In this document: positions 8,084 through 11,700 of the stretch, one piece after another
Layout: the number at the start of each line of letters is the position of its first letter
How positions within the stretch are numbered: position 1 is the first letter of the stretch
Origin: Pseudoselenomonas ruminantium
GTDB taxonomy: Bacteria; Bacillota; Negativicutes; Selenomonadales; Selenomonadaceae
Assembly: GCA_002448495.1 (NCBI GenBank)
Contig: DJYL01000138.1
Span: 1-11,700 of the forward strand
DNA length: 11,700 nucleotides
Direction: 5' to 3'
Made by a program: the position numbers and the translations under genes
The notes under the pieces: model-generated
Databases searched by the model: none
Seen by the model: the letters and a program-made list of their open reading frames with translations, nothing else
Told to the model about the DNA's origin: nothing

Positions 8084-8092
8084 TGCTATACT
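8084..8092 (+). promoter_or_regulatory. Extended -10 promoter of the permease gene
   Basis: TGCTATACT on the plus strand is an extended -10 element with no clear -35. Transcription would start near 8099, leaving a leader of roughly 29 bases with the AAAGGAG ribosome site at 8114-8120. The element is identical, base for base, to the one before gatC. Its -35 region falls inside the spacer of the divergent priA promoter. Confidence 0.55.
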
Positions 8093-8127
8093 TTGTTCTT
8101 GACTATAGGATTGAAAGGAGTATTTCC

Positions 8128-9276
8128 ATGCTGATATACCAAAAGCTGCGCCAAAATCCGGATTTGGCTGTGGCGCTTGTTTTTGCCCTAATTACGAGTA
8201 TCATTGCCCCACCTGCCCCCGGCGATATTTTGCAGCGCATTAATCTGCCGCTGTTGGGGCTATTACTCTTTTTGATGTGTATTGTGGCGGGGCTGCGGCT
8301 CAGCGGCTTTTTTGCAGCTATCTTTCAGCATCTTTTTCAAGGCAGCGCATCGGGACGCTCATTGGGGCGATTCTTTATCTTCAGCTGTTATTTCAGTTCC
8401 ATGTTCATCACCAATGACGTGGCGCTGATTATCTTTGTGCCGCTGGCCATTATGGTCTTTACGGAAGCCCGGCGCATTCGTCTTATGGTGCCGACGGTCT
8501 GCTGGCAGACTATTGCAGCGAATTTAGGCAGTATGCTCACGCCCATTGGCAACCCGCAGAATCTTTTCATCTATTCCCACTACGGCCTTGAACCACTGGA
8601 ATTTCTGTCAATTACCGCCCCTATCGTCTTAATCAGTGGTATCGTTATCTACTTGGCCACCTATACTCTTGCCGATTATGATGTATCTCTGCCTGTACAG
8701 CAAAATCCCACCCTGCCTTGGAAAAAAATACTCCCCTTGCTGCTGCTTTTCGCCCTCTGCCTGCTGCATGTCGTACATCTGCTGAGTTCTTCTCTGCTGG
8801 CTATTATCGTACTGCCCGTATTGACATTGCTGAACCGCCAGCTGTTCAAAGAAGCCGATTATAAACTGCTGCTGCTCTTCGCCCTGTTATTTATCGGCGT
8901 GGGCAATCTGAGCCACATCGAGCTTTTCCAAAGTTGGCCTGCAAAAATGCTAAACGGTCATGAATTCTGGGTATCCCTGCTCCTAAGCCAAGTCTTGAGC
9001 AATGTACCAGCCACGGTTTTACTGGCCAATTACACCAACGCATACGCACCTCTACTCCTTGGCGTAAATATAGGCGGACTTGGCACTATTATTGCCTCCA
9101 TGGCCAGTGTGATTTCCTTCAAAGCCTACCTGCAGACCCGCTTCAGCAAGCCCGGCTACTATCTGCTGACCTTTACCGGCAGCAATCTGATGGTACTCTT
9201 GCTGCTCTTGCTGTACTATCACTTTTATATGAAGTATAATGCACTTATCTGCCAACAACTCTGCATTTATTTATGA
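8128..9276 (+). CDS. Anion permease of the ion transporter (SLC13/DASS - ArsB/CitMHS-like) superfamily
   Basis: This is an integral membrane transporter of 382 residues with about ten hydrophobic segments spread along its length. It shows the two-fold repeat of this superfamily. Each half has an Asn-containing re-entrant motif: MFITNDVALIIFVPLAI with ITND at 94-97, and LSNVPAT at 290-296. Each is followed by a Gly-rich loop: GSMLTPIGNPQN at 134-145 and GVNIGGLGT at 312-320. These are the substrate- and Na+-binding regions in characterised relatives. The substrate (dicarboxylate, sulfate, arsenite or another anion) cannot be read from the sequence. An in-frame ATG at 8065 lies upstream of the predicted transcription start and adds a non-membrane extension. 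The ATG at 8128 has AAAGGAG seven bases ahead and is preferred. The gene is monocistronic, diverges from priA and converges on the LysE-type gene. Confidence 0.9.
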   Translation: MLIYQKLRQNPDLAVALVFALITSIIAPPAPGDILQRINLPLLGLLLFLMCIVAGLRLSGFFAAIFQHLFQGSASGRSLGRFFIFSCYFSSMFITNDVALIIFVPLAIMVFTEARRIRLMVPTVCWQTIAANLGSMLTPIGNPQNLFIYSHYGLEPLEFLSITAPIVLISGIVIYLATYTLADYDVSLPVQQNPTLPWKKILPLLLLFALCLLHVVHLLSSSLLAIIVLPVLTLLNRQLFKEADYKLLLLFALLFIGVGNLSHIELFQSWPAKMLNGHEFWVSLLLSQVLSNVPATVLLANYTNAYAPLLLGVNIGGLGTIIASMASVISFKAYLQTRFSKPGYYLLTFTGSNLMVLLLLLLYYHFYMKYNALICQQLCIYL

Positions 9277-9344
9277 ACAGGCATAGATCTATTGCGTATA
9301 CCCCTAAAGTAGTAGTGCGAATTTTATTTTATACTTTGGTAGTA

Positions 9345-9373
9345 TTGTCATTGATGATATTCAATCGTATAAT
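9345..9373 (+). promoter_or_regulatory. Near-consensus sigma-70 promoter without a downstream protein gene
   Basis: TTGTCA (9345-9350, five of six consensus) and TATAAT (9368-9373, perfect) are separated by exactly 17 bases. This is the best-matching promoter in the window. Transcription should start near 9381. No substantial sense-strand gene follows before the terminator at 9461-9495. An 8-base inverted repeat (ATGATATT at 9354-9361 and AATATCAT at 9371-9378) straddles the -10 and could be an operator. Confidence 0.7.
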
Positions 9374-9380
9374 ATCATTT

Positions 9381-9495
9381 GTCACTTGGGGAAGTGATGA
9401 CACACACATGCCTTTATAAGTAAGAGTGGGGAAGCTTTGCAGGTAAAGGAATTATACGATAAAAAACGCAGGTTCTGAATCAACCTGCGTTTTTT
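9381..9495 (+). ncRNA. Candidate small RNA of about 115 nt (family not recognised)
   Basis: The stretch lies between a near-consensus promoter and a perfect intrinsic terminator. Only an 8-codon frame (ATG at 9397) could be translated from it. The predicted RNA can form three hairpins. The first is a 5' stem TCACTT/AAGTGA (9382-9387 with 9392-9397), extendable by wobble pairs, capped by GGGG. The second is a stem CCTTTA/TAAAGG (9411-9416 with 9444-9449) enclosing a purine-rich loop. The third is the terminator hairpin. The octamer TGGGGAAG occurs twice, 40 bases apart (9387 and 9427), each time in or beside a loop. It matches no riboswitch or 6S/tmRNA/SRP signature that I can recognise. It could act in trans, or be a regulated leader whose gene has been lost. 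It ends 10 bases short of the LysE-type stop codon on the other strand. Confidence 0.5.
9461..9495. terminator. Bidirectional intrinsic terminator between the convergent permease and LysE-type genes
   Basis: A perfect 14-base inverted repeat is present: AAAAAACGCAGGTT at 9461-9474 and its complement at 9482-9495, with a 7-base loop CTGAATC. A run of six T follows the GC-rich stem in each direction. It can stop plus-strand transcripts (the permease and the candidate small RNA) and minus-strand transcripts leaving the LysE-type gene, whose stop is at 9506. Confidence 0.92.
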
Positions 9496-9505
9496 CGTGT
9501 TCATA

Positions 9506-10123
9506 TCAAGCAAGCAATATCGCCAAAGCGATAATGGTCAAAACCACGCCCTGCACGACCCCCAAAATCCGATTCAAATTTCTTTGACCCAAAATAAACT
9601 TCCGCACGCTGCCTGCACAAAGGGCAATACAGGAAAAGATGGCAAACGCCTGTAAAGCAAAAATTGCCCCTAAAAGAGCAATATGCCAGGATAGTCCGGT
9701 ACTTTCCGTATCCACAAACTGCGGCAGAAACGCGAGAAAAAAGAGCAGCACCTTGGGATTTAAGATATTCATAAGCACACCACGGCGATAGATTGCCAGA
9801 TAAGATGCCGTTGCATCTGCCTGCCCCATCTGCAGTTCACCTGCTTCATGGAAAGCCCTCCACGCCAGATAAAGCAAATAACCTGCACCGATAAATTTCA
9901 ATCCGGCAAAAGCCATAGGCGAACTTTGAATAAGCGCCGCTACGCCCAAAATAACCAGCCCCGTATGAAAAACAATGCCACTGGCCAGCCCTGCACTCAG
10001 AAAGACACCGCTTTTTGCCCCGCTGGCCAGACTTTTGGCTAACAGATACAGATTGTCCGGGCCGGGAGCCAGTGTCAACAGTACGGAAGCAGTCAAAAAA
10101 TAGAGTAGCGTATTGATTTCCAT
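9506..10123 (-). CDS. LysE/RhtB-family amino-acid exporter
   Basis: Members of this family are small inner-membrane proteins that export amino acids such as lysine, threonine, homoserine or leucine by proton antiport. The 205-residue product has the standard length and about six hydrophobic segments. It carries the N-terminal family signature LAPGPDNLYLLAKSLASGAKSG at 18-39, split here as LAPGPDN (18-24) and SLASGAKSG (31-39). It also has the central RGVLMNILNPKVLLFF at 114-129. The substrate is not predictable. The ATG at 10123 has GAGAGG eight bases ahead. The gene is monocistronic, diverges from the DUF441 gene across a 58-base gap and ends at the shared bidirectional terminator. No convincing minus-strand promoter was found in that short gap. 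Confidence 0.92.
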   Translation of the reverse strand: MEINTLLYFLTASVLLTLAPGPDNLYLLAKSLASGAKSGVFLSAGLASGIVFHTGLVILGVAALIQSSPMAFAGLKFIGAGYLLYLAWRAFHEAGELQMGQADATASYLAIYRRGVLMNILNPKVLLFFLAFLPQFVDTESTGLSWHIALLGAIFALQAFAIFSCIALCAGSVRKFILGQRNLNRILGVVQGVVLTIIALAILLA

Positions 10124-10146
10124 AATCTCATCCTCTCGTGTATAAT
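10117..10146 (+). promoter_or_regulatory. Probable promoter of the DUF441 gene
   Basis: A perfect TATAAT -10 lies at 10141-10146. An 18-base spacer separates it from TTTCCA (10117-10122, four of six -35 consensus bases), which falls inside the first codons of the divergent LysE-type gene. Transcription would begin near 10153, about 29 bases before the preferred TTG start. Confidence 0.5.
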
Positions 10147-10181
10147 AGTAGGGTATTTCTAAATCAAAGGAGATGGCTTTT

Positions 10182-10637
10182 TTGTATATCGAATATATTA
10201 CTCTGGGTGCTGTCCTGCTGCTAAGCTATGCAGGACACAACATGACCGTTGTCTATGCCGCGGCTATTGTACTTGGGCTGAAACTTTTGGGACTGACTAC
10301 AGCCCTCAACGCCCTTGGTTCTCAAGGGCTAAACTGGGGCATCATCATTCTCACTGCGGCGATTCTCGTACCCATTGCCAACGGCACCATCACCATCAGC
10401 CACATGATTGATGCGTTCCGTACCCATGCCGGCGTAATCGCTATCGTGGCAGGACTTCTGGCTGCTGTAGCCGGAGGCAGCGGCGTGGACCTGCTGAAAA
10501 GTACGCCGGATGTTATCCCGGCCCTCATCATCGGCACAATGGCCGGCGTGCTCCTGTTCCACGGTGTTGCTGTCGGCCCACTGATTGCCGGCGGCCTGAC
10601 CTATTTCATTCTCTGGGTAATGAAATCCTTTACCTGA
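10182..10637 (+). CDS. DUF441 (UPF0756) family small membrane protein
   Basis: This is a 151-residue hydrophobic protein with roughly four membrane segments, related to Bacillus subtilis YtwI. The family has no established function. Family features are QGLNWGIIILTAAILVPIANG around 48-68 (a Gln-Gly-x-Asn-Trp-Gly turn followed by a membrane helix ending VPIANG) and GVAVGPLIAGG at 128-138. Start choice: the in-frame ATG at 10173 directly abuts AAAGGAG (10166-10172), with no spacer. The TTG at 10182 sits nine bases after the ribosome site and gives the N-terminus expected from relatives, so TTG is preferred. The gene is monocistronic. Its last eight bases overlap the 3' end of ruvC on the opposite strand, and no terminator separates them. 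Confidence 0.87.
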   Translation: MYIEYITLGAVLLLSYAGHNMTVVYAAAIVLGLKLLGLTTALNALGSQGLNWGIIILTAAILVPIANGTITISHMIDAFRTHAGVIAIVAGLLAAVAGGSGVDLLKSTPDVIPALIIGTMAGVLLFHGVAVGPLIAGGLTYFILWVMKSFT

Positions 10638-11127
10638 TGCTGTTGCGAAAGGCTGCATTGCCCATGCAATAGGTCGTGCAGATAGCCACGGCCAAAGCAT
10701 CGGCGGTATCATCAGGCTTGGGCGGCTCCGGCAGGTGCAAAAGTTTCGTCACCATATAGATGACCTGCTTTTTGTCTGCCTTGCCGTACCCCGTTACATC
10801 CTGCTTAATCTGCATCGGCGTGCGCTCCACGATGGGAATATTGTTTTTGGCCGCCGCGAGCAGCACAACACCGCGCGCCTGTCCTACAGGAATGGCTGTC
10901 GTGACATTGCGGTTGAAAAAGAGTTTTTCAATCCCCATAATATCGGGCTTGTACTCCTTCATCAGCGCATCGAGTTCATCGTAAATCTTGACCAGCCGAT
11001 CTTCCATGCGCATCTTGGGCGAGGTGAATACCGAACCGTATTTTATGGGGATAAGGCGGCTGCCGCGCGATTCTACCAAGCCAAAACCGCAGATGGCCGT
11101 ACCAGGGTCAATTCCTAATGCTAACAT
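10630..11127 (-). CDS. ruvC: Holliday junction resolvase RuvC
   Basis: RuvC is the dimeric endonuclease that cuts Holliday junctions symmetrically during recombinational repair, working with the RuvAB branch-migration motor. The 165-residue product has normal length and an RNase-H-like fold signature. It starts MLALGIDPGTAICGFG with catalytic D7. Catalytic E67 lies in GIEKLFFNRN. GQARG is at 82-86, and the last two acidic ligands are D140 and D143 in PDDTADALA. All four metal-binding residues are therefore present. The helix after them reads AICTTYC rather than the frequent AICHAH. The ATG at 11127 has AAAGGA five to six bases ahead. It lies 53 bases after yebC on the same strand, a common pairing. 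ruvA and ruvB, which often follow, are not here; a convergent DUF441 gene occupies that place. Confidence 0.96.
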   Translation of the reverse strand: MLALGIDPGTAICGFGLVESRGSRLIPIKYGSVFTSPKMRMEDRLVKIYDELDALMKEYKPDIMGIEKLFFNRNVTTAIPVGQARGVVLLAAAKNNIPIVERTPMQIKQDVTGYGKADKKQVIYMVTKLLHLPEPPKPDDTADALAVAICTTYCMGNAAFRNSIR

Positions 11128-11149
11128 TGATATCCTTTCCTTGATACAG

Positions 11150-11177
11150 AAAATGGGCTCTTACGAGCCCATTTTTT
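11150..11177. terminator. Intrinsic terminator-like hairpin between yebC and ruvC
   Basis: There is an 11-base perfect inverted repeat AAAATGGGCTC (11150-11160) and GAGCCCATTTT (11165-11175), with a TTAC loop. On the plus strand the stem runs into six T (11172-11177), a good terminator. On the minus strand the tail is TTTTCTGT, weaker. It could partly attenuate yebC-to-ruvC transcription and fully stop plus-strand read-through coming from the DUF441 gene across ruvC. Confidence 0.7.
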
Positions 11178-11180
11178 GAT

Positions 11181-11700
11181 TTATTCTTCGTCCGTTTCGT
11201 AGTTGCTGTATACGTTCTGTACGTCGTCGTTGTCTTCCAGAGCGTCTTCGAGCTTCTGCATCTTTTCGGCATCTTCACCGGACAGTTTTACAGTGTTTTC
11301 CGGAACCATCGTGATTTCAGCCGATGCTGTTTCAATGCCCTTTTCGCCCAGAGCAGCTTCAATGGCGTCAAAAGCATCCGGTTCAGCGGTGATTTCGAAT
11401 ACATCGCCTTCGTCCTTCATGTCATCCGCGCCTGCTTCGAGCACGATTTCCATGAGTTCATCTTCGTTGTCGAACACTTCTTTTTCTACCACGAAGATGG
11501 CCTTCTTGTTGAACATCCAGCCTACGCAGCCGTCCTGACCGAGGTTGCCGCCGAACTTGGAGAACAGGTGACGCACATCAGCAGCCGTACGGTTGCGGTT
11601 ATCCGTGAGGATGTCAAGCATAACAGCCGTACCAGCCGGGCCGTAACCTTCGTAAGTGAGTTCTTCGTAGTTGCTTCCTTCAGAAGCGCCGAGGCCCTTC
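11181..11700 (-). CDS. yebC: YebC/PmpR-family protein, C-terminal 172 residues (5' end outside window)
   Basis: YebC-family proteins were first described as transcriptional regulators (PmpR). More recent work links members to translation through difficult stretches such as polyproline. The full family length is about 240-250 residues. The window holds the C-terminal 172, since the reading frame stays open through base 11700. Recognisable blocks are NYEELTYEGYGPAGTAVM at the window edge, then TDNRNRTAADVRHLFSKFGG and the end NDDVQNVYSNYE. The acidic C-terminus (EDALEDNDD, ETDEE) is typical. An internal ATG at 11621 is not the start, because family sequence continues upstream of it. ruvC lies downstream on the same strand, a common linkage. 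Confidence 0.95.
   Translation of the reverse strand, partial: KGLGASEGSNYEELTYEGYGPAGTAVMLDILTDNRNRTAADVRHLFSKFGGNLGQDGCVGWMFNKKAIFVVEKEVFDNEDELMEIVLEAGADDMKDEGDVFEITAEPDAFDAIEAALGEKGIETASAEITMVPENTVKLSGEDAEKMQKLEDALEDNDDVQNVYSNYETDEE

Noticed and set aside
9283..9292. Palindrome ATAGATCTAT just after the permease stop codon
   Set aside because: A 10-base palindrome in AT-rich sequence is expected by chance and has no loop or T-run.
9303..9339. Possible hairpin CTAAAGTA / TACTTTGG after the permease gene
   Set aside because: The loop is about 20 bases, one pair is a wobble and no T-run follows, so it is not a credible terminator.
9397..9423. Eight-codon frame (MTHTCLYK) inside the candidate small RNA, with GGGG five bases ahead
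   Set aside because: Too short to distinguish from chance. Its ribosome site is locked in the first hairpin, and its composition does not suggest an attenuator peptide for a neighbouring gene.
10124..10172. Minus-strand promoter for the LysE-type gene (TTGATT and TATACA spaced by 17)
   Set aside because: The predicted start would leave a leader of under ten bases and cut into the ribosome site, so it is unlikely to be used.
1..11700. CRISPR array, transposase, integrase, tRNA or rRNA
   Set aside because: No regularly spaced repeats, no recognisable mobile-element enzyme and no tRNA/rRNA signature seen on either strand.

Overview
The window looks like chromosome of a Gram-negative-type Firmicute of the class Negativicutes, probably Selenomonas-like. 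This is an inference from gene content (GatCAB amidotransferase, RuvC, which Bacilli lack, an AAA/PD-(D/E)XK protein of a family common in gut anaerobes, and a DUF441 membrane protein), strong Shine-Dalgarno sites and mid-range GC. No marker gene here fixes the genus.

Layout. Positions 1-357 (minus) hold the first 16 codons of gatA and all of gatC, behind an extended -10 promoter. Positions 449-8006 (minus) hold a tightly packed run of four genes read in the order priA, a 957-residue primase/helicase, an AlkD-type DNA alkylation repair protein, and an AAA-ATPase/PD-(D/E)XK nuclease-like protein. Their junctions are an 11-base gap, a 17-base overlap and a gap of about 13 bases. Positions 8128-9276 (plus) hold an anion/arsenite-type permease diverging from priA. 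Positions 9277-9505 form the longest stretch without a protein gene. It contains a near-consensus promoter, about 115 bases of structured sequence and a perfect bidirectional terminator, so it is a good small-RNA candidate. Positions 9506-10123 (minus) hold a LysE/RhtB-type exporter, 10182-10637 (plus) a DUF441 membrane protein, 10630-11127 (minus) ruvC, and 11181-11700 (minus) the C-terminal part of yebC, which runs off the window.

How the genes work together. Most are housekeeping: Gln-tRNA(Gln) formation (gatCA), replication restart (priA), Holliday junction resolution (ruvC) and translation or regulation (yebC). The accessory part is the three genes translated after priA. The large protein joins a coiled-coil-like N-terminus, a Cys4 cluster, an archaeo-eukaryotic primase (AEP) domain of the kind found in TOTE conflict systems, an SF2 helicase and a phospholipase-D-like end. 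An alkyl-base glycosylase-like protein and a nuclease-like ATPase follow it. All three point to DNA processing, repair or defence. By hand count on a few rows they are less GC-rich than priA, which fits a cassette acquired behind a core gene. Whether they act as one system is not shown by the sequence.

The points most worth a second look are this priA-linked cassette, the orphan promoter-terminator unit at 9345-9495 with its 10-base inverted repeat, and the overlapping 3' ends of the DUF441 gene and ruvC, where the better-placed terminator for plus-strand transcription lies beyond ruvC.
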